This document shows positions 26,807 to 36,364 of a stretch of 64,000 bases of DNA, piece after piece; position 1 is the stretch's first letter, and each line of letters starts with the position of its first letter. The DNA comes from Pseudomonas fluorescens (lineage in GTDB: Bacteria; Pseudomonadota; Gammaproteobacteria; Pseudomonadales; Pseudomonadaceae). A program made the translations under genes and the position numbers. The stretch is taken from the NCBI RefSeq assembly GCF_000802965.1, contig NZ_JSAK01000008.1, positions 287,220 to 351,219 of the forward strand. The letters run 5' to 3'. Under the pieces are notes generated by a model. The model ran no database searches. It was not told where the DNA came from and was given only the letters and a program-made list of their open reading frames with translations.

Positions 26807-29068
26807 CTATTTACGCAACAGGCGCAAACCGTTGAACACCACCAACAGGCTAACGCCCATGTCGGCAAACACCGCCATCCACATGGTAGCGAGCCCGGCG
26901 AAGGTTACCCCAAGAAAGATCGCTTTGATCACCAAGGCCAATGCGATGTTCTGTTTGAGGATGCTCGAGGTCTGGCGCGACAGACGAATAAACGCAGGGA
27001 TCTTGCGCAGATCGTCGTCCATCAAGGCGACATCGGCGGTTTCGATGGCGGTATCGGTGCCCGCAGCGGCCATGGCGAAACCAATTTCTGCGCGTGCCAG
27101 TGCCGGCGCATCGTTGATGCCGTCGCCGACCATGCCGACGTGATGGCCCTGTGCATAAAGTGCTTCGATGGCTTGCAGCTTGTCGGTCGGCAGCAGATCG
27201 CCTTGCGCCTGATCGATACCGACTTGCGCGGCAATCGCCTGGGCGGTGTGGACGTTGTCACCGGTCAGCATCAGGGTTTTGATACCCAGGTCATGCAGTT
27301 GCTGGATCGCCTCGCGGCTGGATTCTTTCACCGTGTCGGCCACCGCGAACAGCGCCAACGGGCCGGAAGAGTCGAGCAGCAGCACCACGGATTTACCCTG
27401 TTTTTCCAGGGCGAAGAGCTTCTCTTCCAATTCCGGCGAGCAGAGGTTCAGCTCTTCCACCAGACGATGGTTGCCCAAGTGATAGGTCTGACCGTTTATT
27501 TCACCGCGCACCCCGCGACCGCCCAGTGCTTCGAAGTTATCCACAATCAACGATGCGTGTTGTTTATCCACAGCCGCATTGGCGATGGCCAGCGACACCG
27601 GGTGATCCGAGCGAGCGGCCAGTGCTGCGGCAATCGCCGGGGCGGATTCATCAGCCGTTGGGTCGAGTGACAGGTAATCGGTCTGCACCGGTTTGCCGTG
27701 GGTGATGGTTCCGGTTTTATCCAGCGCCAGGTAATCGAGCTTGTAACCGCCCTCCAGATAGACGCCGCCCTTCACCAGAATGCCTTTGCGCGCCGCTGCG
27801 GCGAGACCGCTGACGATGGTCACCGGGGTGGAAATCACCAGCGCGCATGGGCACGCCACCACCAGCAACACCAGTGCGCGATAAATCCAGTCGAACCACA
27901 ATGCGCTCATCAACAGCGGTGGAATCACCGCCACCGCAAGCGCGAGGATGAACACGGCCGGAGTATAGATTTTCGAAAACTGATCCACGAATCGCTGGGT
28001 CGGCGCCCGCGCGCCTTGGGCCTGTTCGACGGCGTGAATGATCCGCGCCAGAGTCGAATTGCTCGCCGCAGCCGTCACGGTAAATTCCAGAGAACCGGCC
28101 TGGTTGATGGTGCCCGCGAACACCTTGTCGCCGATGCTCTTCTCCACGGGCAGGCTTTCACCGGTGATCGGCGCCTGATCGATGGTTGAACTGCCTGACA
28201 CGACTTCGCCGTCCAGACCGACGCGCTCGCCGGGCCGTACCCGCACCCGCGCACCGAGATCGATAGTCTTAACGTCTTGCGCCATCCAGCTGCCGTCGGC
28301 CTGCAACACCGTGGCCTGCTCTGGCGTCATCTGCATCAGGCCGCTGATGGCGTTGCGCGCCCGGTCTAGGGATTTGGCTTCGATCAATTCGGCAACAGTA
28401 AACAGGAACATCACCATCGCCGCTTCCGGCCACTGCCCGATCAGGATCGCGCCGGTGACCGCGATGCTCATCAAGGCGTTGATGTTCAGATTGAGATTTT
28501 TCAGGGCGATCCAGCCCTTCTTGTAAGTACCGAGGCCGCCGCTGAGGATCGAGATCAGTGCGATGACCGCCACCACCCAATTCGGCGCGGCGCCGGTGAA
28601 GTGGATCACCTCGGCCAGCAGTGCGCCGACTCCGGACAGCGCCAGTGGCCACCAGTGTTTTTTCTCCGGCGCCGGGGCGGGCGTTTCAATGCCCTGCTCC
28701 AGCGGCTCGGCGTGCATGCCGAGGGACTTGATGGCGTCGATGATCGGCGAGGTACTCGGCAGGTCGTGGGTCACGCCCAGTACCCGGTTGATCAGGTTGA
28801 ATTCCAGTTGCTGCACGCCCGCCAGTTTGCCGAGCTTGTTCTGGATCAATGTTTGCTCGGTCGGGCAGTCCATGGCCTCGATGCGGAAACTGCTCAGCTG
28901 CGCGCCGGCGGTCGGCGTTTCGCTCAACTTGATCAACGACGGCGCCGCCGCTTTGGCGGAACAGCAGGAATCCCCGTGGCCGCCATGCGCGTGTTTCTGC
29001 ACAGGCTGCAGTTTGTGGCTGTGATCGTGATCAGCCTCGGGTTTGTGGATGTGAAGGGAATCGCTCAT
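26807..29068 (-). CDS. cadA: Zn/Cd/Pb-exporting P1B-type ATPase
   Basis: This 753-residue heavy-metal ATPase pumps divalent Zn, Cd or Pb out of the cytoplasm. The N-terminus is rich in His and Cys (HKPEADHDHSHKL, GGHGDSCCS). A heavy-metal-associated domain (about 58-125) bears MDCPTE (66-71), where the usual CxxC is replaced by Cys-Pro-Thr-Glu. The TGES motif lies near 302-305, the intramembrane CPC at 406-408 and the phosphorylated Asp450 in DKTGT. The start at 29068 is set by the divergent cadR promoter; the frame is open further upstream. CadR should activate it through the promoter at 29100-29130. Confidence 0.92.
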   Translation of the reverse strand: MSDSLHIHKPEADHDHSHKLQPVQKHAHGGHGDSCCSAKAAAPSLIKLSETPTAGAQLSSFRIEAMDCPTEQTLIQNKLGKLAGVQQLEFNLINRVLGVTHDLPSTSPIIDAIKSLGMHAEPLEQGIETPAPAPEKKHWWPLALSGVGALLAEVIHFTGAAPNWVVAVIALISILSGGLGTYKKGWIALKNLNLNINALMSIAVTGAILIGQWPEAAMVMFLFTVAELIEAKSLDRARNAISGLMQMTPEQATVLQADGSWMAQDVKTIDLGARVRVRPGERVGLDGEVVSGSSTIDQAPITGESLPVEKSIGDKVFAGTINQAGSLEFTVTAAASNSTLARIIHAVEQAQGARAPTQRFVDQFSKIYTPAVFILALAVAVIPPLLMSALWFDWIYRALVLLVVACPCALVISTPVTIVSGLAAAARKGILVKGGVYLEGGYKLDYLALDKTGTITHGKPVQTDYLSLDPTADESAPAIAAALAARSDHPVSLAIANAAVDKQHASLIVDNFEALGGRGVRGEINGQTYHLGNHRLVEELNLCSPELEEKLFALEKQGKSVVLLLDSSGPLALFAVADTVKESSREAIQQLHDLGIKTLMLTGDNVHTAQAIAAQVGIDQAQGDLLPTDKLQAIEALYAQGHHVGMVGDGINDAPALARAEIGFAMAAAGTDTAIETADVALMDDDLRKIPAFIRLSRQTSSILKQNIALALVIKAIFLGVTFAGLATMWMAVFADMGVSLLVVFNGLRLLRK

Positions 29069-29099
29069 CGGGTCGCGTCCTTGAAGGTGCCTGTTGCCA

Positions 29100-29130
29100 A
29101 GTAAAGACCCTGTAGCCACTATAGGGTCAA
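29100..29130 (-). promoter_or_regulatory. CadR-dependent cadA promoter and operator
   Basis: Read on the minus strand: -35 TTGACC, then a 19-base spacer, then TTTACT. The spacer holds a near-perfect dyad GACCCTATAG / CTACAGGGTC. An over-long 19-base spacer with a central dyad is the hallmark of MerR-family activated metal promoters. Confidence 0.82.
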
Positions 29131-29153
29131 GCACCCATTTGGAGACTGCCGTC

Positions 29154-29603
29154 ATGAAGATTGGAGAACTGGCCAAACTCACCGACTGCGCCGTGGAGAC
29201 CATCCGCTACTACGAGCGCGAAAACCTGCTGCCCGAGCCGGCCCGCAGCGACGGCAATTACCGCGTCTACACCCAGGCCCACGCCGAGCGCCTGACCTTC
29301 ATCCGCAACTGCCGCACCCTCGACATGACCCTCGAAGAAATCCGCAGCCTGCTGGCGTTTCGCGACAGCCCGCAGGATCAATGCGAGAGCGTGAATGCGC
29401 TGATCGATGAGCACATCCATCACGTCAGGGCGCGGATCGATGGTTTGCTGGCATTGCAGGCACAACTGCTCGACCTGCGCCAACGTTGTGGCGAAGGGCC
29501 GGATGTCGATCAATGCGGGATTTTGCAGCGGTTGGAGGTGAGTGGCGGGGTTGTGGCGACAGAAGTAGAACACTCCCATGTGGGCCGCAGTCACGGCCAT
29601 TAA
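29154..29603 (+). CDS. cadR: MerR-family Cd/Zn/Pb-responsive regulator
   Basis: This 149-residue regulator has a MerR helix-turn-helix (MKIGELAKLTDCAVETIRYYERENLLPEP), a long coiled helix and a metal-binding C-terminus. Candidate metal ligands are Cys77, Cys112 and Cys121 in the dimer interface and loop. The tail HSHVGRSHGH matches the His-rich end typical of Pseudomonas CadR, a second metal site. ATG 29154 with upstream GGAGA is the MerR-family start. It twists the 19-base-spaced cadA promoter on metal binding. It is convergent with thyA across a REP doublet. Confidence 0.93.
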   Translation: MKIGELAKLTDCAVETIRYYERENLLPEPARSDGNYRVYTQAHAERLTFIRNCRTLDMTLEEIRSLLAFRDSPQDQCESVNALIDEHIHHVRARIDGLLALQAQLLDLRQRCGEGPDVDQCGILQRLEVSGGVVATEVEHSHVGRSHGH

Positions 29604-29618
29604 AAGCACCGCATCACA

Positions 29619-29732
29619 CTGTAGGAGCTGCCGAAGGCTGCGATCTTTTGATCTTGATCTTCGGTCGCGTCAACGTTGCACAAGATCAAAAGCCTAAGAT
29701 CAAAAGATCGCAGCCTTCGGCAGCTCCTACAG
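29619..29732. repeat. REP doublet, GGAGCTGCCGAAGGCTGCGATC family
   Basis: Long arms extend through CTGCGATCTTTTGATCTT. The element fills the convergent cadR-thyA gap. The inner 40 bases add a partial GATCTT/AAGATC dyad. Confidence 0.9.
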
Positions 29733-29740
29733 GGGGTGTG

Positions 29741-30712
29741 TCAGACCGCCATCGGCGCGGTCATGGGTGCGTGGTGCTCGTAGCCTTCCAGCGAGAAATC
29801 GCTCGGCTCCACCAACTCCAGCCACTCCGGCTGATATACACCCGTCTTCGCAAACTCCGGCACACGATCACTGATCACCAGTTTCGGCATCGGGAACGGC
29901 TCGCGCTTGAGCTGTTCGTTCAGCATGTCCAGGTGGTTTTCGTAGACGTGGGCGTCGCCGATGAAATAGGTGAACCAACGCGGCGTATAGCCGGTCAGGC
30001 GACCGATCAGGCTCAGCAGCGCCGCGCCTTCGGTGAGGTTGAACGGCGTGCCCAGGCCCAGGTCGTTGGAACGGATGTAGAGGGTCAGGGAAATCTCCTT
30101 GGTCTCGACATTCGGGTGGAACTGGTACAGCAGATGGCATGGCGGCAGGGCCATTTCATCGAGTTGGGCGACGTTCCAGCCGTGGAACAGAATACGACGG
30201 CTGCCCGGGTCCTTGATGATGGTGTCGACGCACTGGCGCACCTGGTCGATGGCTTTGTAGAGCACCACGTAGGCCTGGCCGTCTTCTTCGCCTTCGGCGA
30301 TCTGGCGGTAGCCTTGCTTCAGGGTCTGCTCGATGGCGGCCGGGTTGCTGACCGGGATCTGCTTGTACGCCGGCCATTTGCGCCATTGCACGCCGTAGAT
30401 CTCGCCGAGGTCGTCCTCGCCCTGACGGAACGGGTTGGCCAGCCACTGGGCGTTTTCGTTGGCATTCTGGTCCCAGACCTTGCAGCCCAGGGCACGGAAT
30501 TCAGCGGCGTTGTTCACGCCACGCAGGAATCCACACATCTCGCCGATGGCGGATTTGAAGGCCATCTTGCGGGTGGTGATCGCCGGGAAACCTTCCTGCA
30601 GGTCATACCGCAGCATCGCGCCGGGAAAGCTGATGGTGTTCACGCCGGTGCGGTTGGCCTGTTTGGTGCCGTTCTTGATGACGTGGGCGACCAGTTCGAG
30701 ATATTGCTTCAT
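29741..30712 (-). CDS. thyA: Thymidylate synthase
   Basis: This 323-residue enzyme methylates dUMP to dTMP with methylenetetrahydrofolate. Catalytic Cys192 is in [11 protein letters not shown]. Phosphate-binding [11 protein letters not shown] and nucleotide loops DLGLGTPFN and [10 protein letters not shown] are intact. It is about 60 residues longer than the E. coli enzyme, with an insertion at about 85-150, as in other long bacterial forms. It lies 48 bases after lgt on the same strand, the conserved lgt-thyA order of proteobacteria. Confidence 0.96.
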   Translation of the reverse strand: MKQYLELVAHVIKNGTKQANRTGVNTISFPGAMLRYDLQEGFPAITTRKMAFKSAIGEMCGFLRGVNNAAEFRALGCKVWDQNANENAQWLANPFRQGEDDLGEIYGVQWRKWPAYKQIPVSNPAAIEQTLKQGYRQIAEGEEDGQAYVVLYKAIDQVRQCVDTIIKDPGSRRILFHGWNVAQLDEMALPPCHLLYQFHPNVETKEISLTLYIRSNDLGLGTPFNLTEGAALLSLIGRLTGYTPRWFTYFIGDAHVYENHLDMLNEQLKREPFPMPKLVISDRVPEFAKTGVYQPEWLELVEPSDFSLEGYEHHAPMTAPMAV

Positions 30713-30760
30713 GAGTTACCTGTGTCCTTGAACCCGCAGCCGTCGCTGCGGGATTCGAAT

Positions 30761-31573
30761 TTATACAGCAGCCGCTGGAGTCGCCGGGGCGCGGTGATAC
30801 GCCAGCCAGATCAGGAACAGCCCGCCGACGATCATCGGTACGCACAGCACCTGACCCATGGTCAGCCAGTTCCAGGCCAGATAGCCCAGTTGCGCGTCCG
30901 GTACGCGGACGAATTCGACGATGAAACGGAAGATGCCGTAGAACAGCGCGAACATCCCCGACACCGCCATGGTTGGCCGCGGCTTGCGCGAGAACAGCCA
31001 GAGGATCAGGAACAGCGCGACGCCTTCCAGGGCGAACTGATACAGCTGCGACGGGTGACGCGGCAACTGCGCCGGATCGCTGAACGGCGGGAAGACCATC
31101 GCCCACGGCACGTCGGTCGCCTTGCCCCACAACTCGGCATTGATGAAGTTGCCGATGCGCCCGGCGCCCAGGCCAATCGGCACCATCGGTGCAACGAAGT
31201 CCATCAGCTGGAAGAACGACTTGTTGTTCTTTTTGCCGAACCACAACGCCGCCAGCATCACGCCAATGAAACCGCCGTGAAACGACATGCCGCCCTTCCA
31301 CACTTCGAAAATCAGCGTCGGGTTGGCCAGGTAAGCGTGCAGATCGTAAAACAGCACATAACCCAAGCGGCCGCCGACAATCACCCCCATCGACATCCAG
31401 AACACCATGTCGGAGAGTTTCTCCTTGGTCCAGGTCGGGTCGAAGCGGTTCAACCGGCGGGACGCCAGCAGCCAGGCGCCGCCGATACCGATCAGGTACA
31501 TCAGGCCGTACCAGTGGATTTTCAGCGGACCGATGGCCAGGGCCACCGGGTCGATCTGCGGGTAAGGCAGCAT
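30761..31573 (-). CDS. lgt: Prolipoprotein diacylglyceryl transferase
   Basis: This 270-residue inner-membrane enzyme with about seven helices transfers diacylglycerol from phosphatidylglycerol to the lipobox Cys of prolipoproteins, the first step of lipoprotein maturation. The Lgt signature [15 protein letters not shown] is present. So is HGGFIGVM, which holds the essential His region. It would process the Tat lipoprotein encoded near 3.7 kb, among others. It is co-transcribed with thyA. Confidence 0.95.
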   Translation of the reverse strand: MLPYPQIDPVALAIGPLKIHWYGLMYLIGIGGAWLLASRRLNRFDPTWTKEKLSDMVFWMSMGVIVGGRLGYVLFYDLHAYLANPTLIFEVWKGGMSFHGGFIGVMLAALWFGKKNNKSFFQLMDFVAPMVPIGLGAGRIGNFINAELWGKATDVPWAMVFPPFSDPAQLPRHPSQLYQFALEGVALFLILWLFSRKPRPTMAVSGMFALFYGIFRFIVEFVRVPDAQLGYLAWNWLTMGQVLCVPMIVGGLFLIWLAYHRAPATPAAAV

Positions 31574-31649
31574 TGCGACTCCTCATGAGTTCAAATCAAT
31601 TCCCGGGCGACGCTGCCACCTCAGGATTAAGCCAGGATTGTGTTGCGCG

Positions 31650-32432
31650 TCAGAGCAGGAAACTCAGGCCGACGCAGAACAGCAAAGCGGCAAACAGTCT
31701 TTTCAGCAACTTCGGCGACAACCGGTGGGCCAGCTTCGCGCCGAGACGGGCAAAAACCATGCTGGTCAGGGCAATGCCCAGCAGCGCCGGCAAATAAATA
31801 AAACCGAGACTATGGGCCGGCAGCAACGGATCGTGCCAGCCCAGAATCATGAAACTTAATGCACTTGCCAAAGCGATCGGCAGGCCGCAGGCCGATGAGG
31901 TCGCCACGGCTTGCTGCATCGGCACGCTGCGCCAGGTCAGGAACGGCACGGTCAGCGAACCGCCGCCAATACCGAAAATTGCCGACGCCCAGCCAATCAC
32001 ACTGCCGGCCAGGGTCAGACCGACTTTACCCGGCACCGTTCGGCTGGCCTTGGGTTTGACGTCCAGCGCCAGTTGCGCGGCGATGACCAAGGCGAACACA
32101 CCGATGATTTTCTGCAAATTCGGCCCGGAGATCGCTTCGGCGGTCAGCGCGCCGAAACCGGCACCGATCAGAATGCCCACGGTCATCCAGACGAAAATCG
32201 GCCAGCGGACCGCGCCGCGACGGTGATGCTCGCGCACGGCGTTGACCGAGGTGAAGATGATCGTCGCCAGGGACGTGCCGACGGCCAGGTGGGTCAGGAT
32301 CGACGCATCGAAACCTTGCAGGGTAAAACTGAACACCAGCACCGGGACAATGATGATCCCGCCGCCCACGCCGAACAGCCCAGCCAGCACCCCGGCACAA
32401 GCGCCGAGCGCCAGATAGAGCAGAAATTCCAT
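31650..32432 (-). CDS. TSUP (TauE/SafE) family permease
   Basis: This 260-residue membrane protein has about eight helices. The family's paired glycine-rich motifs are GLFGVGGGIIIVPVLV (near 18-33) and AIFGIGGGSLTVPFLT (near 150). TSUP proteins move sulfonates, sulfite or other small organic anions. The substrate here is not known. ATG 32432 was chosen as the start of the first helix; the longer frame adds a non-hydrophobic leader. It lies 77 bases upstream of lgt on the same strand and may be co-transcribed. Confidence 0.85.
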   Translation of the reverse strand: MEFLLYLALGACAGVLAGLFGVGGGIIIVPVLVFSFTLQGFDASILTHLAVGTSLATIIFTSVNAVREHHRRGAVRWPIFVWMTVGILIGAGFGALTAEAISGPNLQKIIGVFALVIAAQLALDVKPKASRTVPGKVGLTLAGSVIGWASAIFGIGGGSLTVPFLTWRSVPMQQAVATSSACGLPIALASALSFMILGWHDPLLPAHSLGFIYLPALLGIALTSMVFARLGAKLAHRLSPKLLKRLFAALLFCVGLSFLL

Positions 32433-32565
32433 GCTGTTTCCCCACCCATCCCCAAAACCGGAGCCGCATGGTAACGGATGCATGGCCTTGCGCTCCACTG
32501 GATGGCGATGGATACCCGCACGATGACTGCGTAGAGTGGGTAAAAAAACACACAAGGACTGCCTT

Positions 32566-33312
32566 ATGTGCCTGATTGTTTTCGCTTGGCGACCGGGTCA
32601 CGCCCAGCCGCTGATCGTCGCGGCCAACCGCGATGAATTCTATGCCCGCCCCAGCCTGCCACTGGCGCAATGGCCGGAAGCGCCGCAGGTCCACGCCGGT
32701 CGCGACCTGGAGGCTGGTGGAACCTGGCTCGGCGTCGGCGCCAACGGGCGCTTCGCCGCGCTGACCAACATCCGTGATCCGCATCAACCGCCGGGGCGCC
32801 GCTCTCGCGGTGAATTGGTCGCGGGCTTTCTCAGCAAAGACATGCCAATTGACGACTATTTAGACGACGTTGTCGCCCGTTCGCCCGAATATGGCGGTTT
32901 TAACTTGCTGATCGGCAACAACAACGAGCTGTGGCATTTCAATGCGCGGGAATCGGAAGCGGTGATGTTGCCACCGGGGATTTACGGGCTGTCGAACGCC
33001 GGGCTGGATACGCCGTGGCCGAAACTGCTGAAAGCTCGGGCCGCGTTGAGCGAAGTGCTGGATGATCCACAACCTCAAGCGCTGTTGGCCTTGCTAAACG
33101 ATCCGCAGACCGCACCGTTCGCCGAACTGCCGGACACCGGCGTGGGGTTGGCGACCGAGACGTTGTTGTCGAGTGTGTTCATTGCCAGCCAGAGCTATGG
33201 AACGCGGGCGAGTACGGCGTTGATTGTTCAGGCAGATGGCACGCGGCATTTGGTCGAACGGAGTTTCGGGCCGTATGGCGGGCATTTGGGGGAAGTGGAA
33301 ATTTTAGTTTAG
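32566..33312 (+). CDS. NRDE-family (TANGO2-like) protein
   Basis: This 248-residue protein begins MCLIVFAWRPG and contains the family-naming AANRDEFYARP (24-34), then GGTWLGVGANGRFAALTN. This is the NRDE/TANGO2 family, with an Ntn-hydrolase-like fold and Cys2 as potential nucleophile after Met removal. Eukaryotic TANGO2 has been linked to lipid or haem handling; the bacterial role is unclear. I took ATG 32566, which has AAGGA upstream and exposes Cys2. It is convergent with ptsP. Confidence 0.85.
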   Translation: MCLIVFAWRPGHAQPLIVAANRDEFYARPSLPLAQWPEAPQVHAGRDLEAGGTWLGVGANGRFAALTNIRDPHQPPGRRSRGELVAGFLSKDMPIDDYLDDVVARSPEYGGFNLLIGNNNELWHFNARESEAVMLPPGIYGLSNAGLDTPWPKLLKARAALSEVLDDPQPQALLALLNDPQTAPFAELPDTGVGLATETLLSSVFIASQSYGTRASTALIVQADGTRHLVERSFGPYGGHLGEVEILV

Positions 33313-33326
33313 GCGGTGGCTGGACC

Positions 33327-33430
33327 GGCCCCATCGCTGGCAAGCCAGCTCCCACAGGGATCTTTGGTGTGAATGCGATTTATGCTACACAGCAGGACCT
33401 TGTGGGAGCTGGCTTGCCAGCGATGGGGCC
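33327..33430. repeat. REP doublet between the NRDE gene and ptsP
   Basis: GGCCCCATCGCTGGCAAGCC and its inverse form arms of about 30 bases at a convergent junction. Confidence 0.9.
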
Positions 33431-33439
33431 ATCAGCGTT

Positions 33440-35719
33440 TCAGAGAGGCTTGATCGCCGCCGGATTGATCATCCGCGACAACCCAAGGTTTTTCAGCGCC
33501 AGTTGCAGCGAGCTGTGGATCACTTGCGGGTTGTCGATGGTCATCAGCTCGGCCAGCAACTCCTTGGCCTTGCTCAGGTTGATCTGGCGCAGCATCCATT
33601 TCACTTTCGGCAAGTTGGTGGCGTTCATCGACAGGCTGTCGAACCCCATTGCCATCAACAACACCGCCGCCGCCGGATCACCGGCCATCTCGCCGCAGAT
33701 GCTTACCGGTTTGCCTTCGGCATGGGCGTCGCGCACCACGTTCTGCAGCGCTTGCAGCACCGCCGGGTGCAGGTAGTCGTAGAGATCGGCCACCCGTGGG
33801 TTGTTACGGTCCACGGCCAGCAGGTACTGGGTCAGGTCGTTGGAGCCCACCGAAAGGAAATCTACCTGGCGCGCCAGTTCCTTGGTTTGGTATACCGCCG
33901 CGGGAATCTCGATCATCACGCCAATCGGCGGCATCGGCACGTCGCAGCCTTCGTCGCGTACTTCACCCCAGGCGCGGTGGATCAGGTGCAGCGCTTCTTC
34001 CAGTTCATGAGTACCGGAGATCATCGGCAGCAGAATGCGCAGGTTGTTCAGGCCTTCGCTGGCCTTGAGCATGGCGCGGGTCTGCACCAGGAAGATTTCC
34101 GGGTGATCGAGTGTGACGCGAATGCCGCGCCAGCCGAGGAACGGGTTGTCTTCCTTGATCGGGAAGTAGGACAGTGACTTGTCGCCGCCGATGTCCAGGG
34201 TGCGCATGGTCACTGGTTGCGGGTGGAACGCGGCCAGTTGCTCGCGATAGATCGCCAGTTGTTCCTTTTCGCTCGGGAAGCGCTGGTTGATCATGAACGG
34301 CACTTCGGTGCGGTACAGGCCAACGCCTTCGGCACCGCGCTTCTGTGCCCGCGCCACATCCGCAAGCAGGCCGGTGTTGACCCACAGTGGCATGCGATGG
34401 CCATCGACCGTGATGCACGGCAGATCGCGCAGCGCATCGAGCCCGAGGGCCAGTTGTTTCTCTTCCTCGACCACTTCGGCGAACTGCTTGCGCAGGACGT
34501 CGCTCGGGTTGGTATAGACCTCGCCGTGGTAGCCATCGACGATCATCTGAATGCCGTCGACTTTGGAATACGGCAGGTCGACCAGGCCCATCACCGTCGG
34601 GATGCCCATGGCACGCGCCAGGATCGCCACGTGGGAGTTGCCGGAGCCGAGTACCGAAACCAGACCCGCCAGCTTGCCTTCCGGCACCTCGCCGAGCATC
34701 GCCGGCGTCAGTTCTTCGCTGATCAGAATGGTGTTGTCGGGGTAGACCAGGGTTTGCTGGCGCTCTTCCTGCAAATAGGCGAGCAGACGGCGACCGAGGT
34801 CTTTGACGTCCGAGGCGCGCTCACGCAGGTAGGCGTCGTCCATCAATTCGAAACGGTTGACGTGATCGGTGACCACCTGACGCAACGCGCCCTGGGCCCA
34901 CTGACCGGTCTTGATTACAGTGGTCACTTCACTGCCAAGCGCGGCGTCGTCGAGCATCATCAGGTAGACGTCGAACAAGGCGCGCTCTTCCGGGCGCAAC
35001 TGCGAGGCTAGCTTGGTGGACAACGCGCGCATGTCGGCGCGCACGCCTTCGATGGCGGTCTTGAACAGCCCGAGCTCGGCGTCGATGTCGGTGATGGTCT
35101 TGTCCGGCACCACGTCCAGATCGGCCGGTGGCAACATGACCACCGCGGTACCGACCGCCGCACCCGGCGAGCCCGGCACGCCGACGAACTTGGCTTCCTG
35201 GATGCCCTTGCCCTGACGGCCCAGGCCACGGATCGAACCGGTGGCTTCGGCATGGGCAATAACGCCGGCGAGCTGCGCGCTCATGGTCACGAGGAAGGCT
35301 TCTTCACCTTCGTCGAACTGGCGGCGTTCTTTTTGCTGAATGACCAACACGCCGACGACGCGGCGGTGGTGAATGATCGGCGCCCCGAGGAACGAGGCGT
35401 AGCGCTCTTCACCGGTCTCGGCGAAGTAGCGGTAGCGCGGGTGATCCGCAGCGTTTTCGAGGTTCAGGGGTTCTTCACGCGTGCCGACCAGGCCGACCAG
35501 ACCTTCATTGGGCGCCATGCTGACCTTGCCGATCGAGCGCTTGTTCAAGCCCTCGGTGGCCATCAGCACGAAACGGTTGGTCTCGGGATCCAGCAGGTAG
35601 ACCGAGCAGACCTGGCTGCCCATGGCCTCTTTGACGCGCAACACAATAATCCCCAACGCCGCCTTGAGATCCTTGGCGGAGTTAACTTCCTGGACGATCT
35701 TGCGCAGCGTATTGAGCAT
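33440..35719 (-). CDS. ptsP: Nitrogen PTS enzyme I (PtsP)
   Basis: This 759-residue enzyme I of the nitrogen phosphotransferase system takes phosphate from PEP and passes it to NPr (PtsO). Domain order: a GAF sensory domain (about 1-160), the phosphohistidine domain with His363 in GSGNSHVAILARA, and the C-terminal PEP-binding TIM barrel (GLYRTEVPFM, and CGEMAGDP near the end with the catalytic Cys). The GAF domain separates it from the sugar PtsI. It sits 22 bases after rppH, the rppH-ptsP operon conserved in gammaproteobacteria. Confidence 0.95.
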   Translation of the reverse strand: MLNTLRKIVQEVNSAKDLKAALGIIVLRVKEAMGSQVCSVYLLDPETNRFVLMATEGLNKRSIGKVSMAPNEGLVGLVGTREEPLNLENAADHPRYRYFAETGEERYASFLGAPIIHHRRVVGVLVIQQKERRQFDEGEEAFLVTMSAQLAGVIAHAEATGSIRGLGRQGKGIQEAKFVGVPGSPGAAVGTAVVMLPPADLDVVPDKTITDIDAELGLFKTAIEGVRADMRALSTKLASQLRPEERALFDVYLMMLDDAALGSEVTTVIKTGQWAQGALRQVVTDHVNRFELMDDAYLRERASDVKDLGRRLLAYLQEERQQTLVYPDNTILISEELTPAMLGEVPEGKLAGLVSVLGSGNSHVAILARAMGIPTVMGLVDLPYSKVDGIQMIVDGYHGEVYTNPSDVLRKQFAEVVEEEKQLALGLDALRDLPCITVDGHRMPLWVNTGLLADVARAQKRGAEGVGLYRTEVPFMINQRFPSEKEQLAIYREQLAAFHPQPVTMRTLDIGGDKSLSYFPIKEDNPFLGWRGIRVTLDHPEIFLVQTRAMLKASEGLNNLRILLPMISGTHELEEALHLIHRAWGEVRDEGCDVPMPPIGVMIEIPAAVYQTKELARQVDFLSVGSNDLTQYLLAVDRNNPRVADLYDYLHPAVLQALQNVVRDAHAEGKPVSICGEMAGDPAAAVLLMAMGFDSLSMNATNLPKVKWMLRQINLSKAKELLAELMTIDNPQVIHSSLQLALKNLGLSRMINPAAIKPL

Positions 35720-35741
35720 GGCTCGGGGTCGAACTCCGTCG

Positions 35742-36221
35742 TCAGTCGCGCGCTAAAAGGCGCGGGGCAAGCTCTTTGAGAGCGCGGCGATAAACCTCGC
35801 GCTTGAATGTCACCACCTGGCCCAACGGATACCAATAGCTGACCCAGCGCCAGCCATCGAATTCCGGTTTACCGGTCAAATCCATCCGCACCCGCTGCTC
35901 GTTGGAGATCAGGCGCAGGAGAAACCATTTCTGTTTCTGGCCGATGCACAGCGGTTGGCTGTGGGTACGGACCAGACGTTGCGGCAAACGATAGCGCAAC
36001 CAGCCCCGGGTGCAGGCGAGAATTTCAACATCTTCGCGCTCCAGGCCCACTTCTTCGTTCAACTCGCGGTACAAGGCGTCTTCCGGCGTCTCCTGGGGGT
36101 TGATCCCGCCTTGAGGAAACTGCCAGGCATCTTGATTGATACGGCGAGCCCATAGCACCTGTCCGGCATCATTCGTGAGAATGATCCCGACATTAGGACG
36201 GAAACCATCGGGGTCGATCAC
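35742..36221 (-). CDS. rppH: RNA pyrophosphohydrolase
   Basis: This 159-residue Nudix enzyme removes pyrophosphate from the 5' end of mRNAs and triggers RNase E-dependent decay. The Nudix box is complete: [20 protein letters not shown] followed by VGLE. The chosen start is a GTG at 36221 (then [11 protein letters not shown]), the family's standard N-terminus, with GAGG 8 bases upstream. The ATG at 36281 adds 20 residues with no family match. It leads the rppH-ptsP operon. Confidence 0.92.
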   Translation of the reverse strand: MIDPDGFRPNVGIILTNDAGQVLWARRINQDAWQFPQGGINPQETPEDALYRELNEEVGLEREDVEILACTRGWLRYRLPQRLVRTHSQPLCIGQKQKWFLLRLISNEQRVRMDLTGKPEFDGWRWVSYWYPLGQVVTFKREVYRRALKELAPRLLARD

Positions 36222-36310
36222 GGCAACAACCTCGCAAACGCATGTCGCCGCATTGTTCCACAAAGGTTGTGAAGGCAGCAACGCGCCGGCCTACCTTATG
36301 TGCACTCTTG

Positions 36311-36351
36311 TGAAAAGTCCGTATTCTGGACGCCTTTCTACAGACTTTTCA
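36311..36351. promoter_or_regulatory. Inverted repeat ahead of the HAD gene
   Basis: TGAAAAGTC (36311-36319) and GACTTTTCA (36343-36351) are perfect 9-base arms with a 23-base centre. They end 13 bases before the HAD start codon, in the rppH-HAD divergent gap. This could be an operator pair or a 5' UTR hairpin. Confidence 0.4.
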
Positions 36352-36364
36352 GCGAGTAACTGCA

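Noticed and set aside
29486..31588. Open frame of 700 codons across cadR's end, thyA and lgt
   Set aside because: It runs through a REP doublet and antisense to two essential genes; not a protein.
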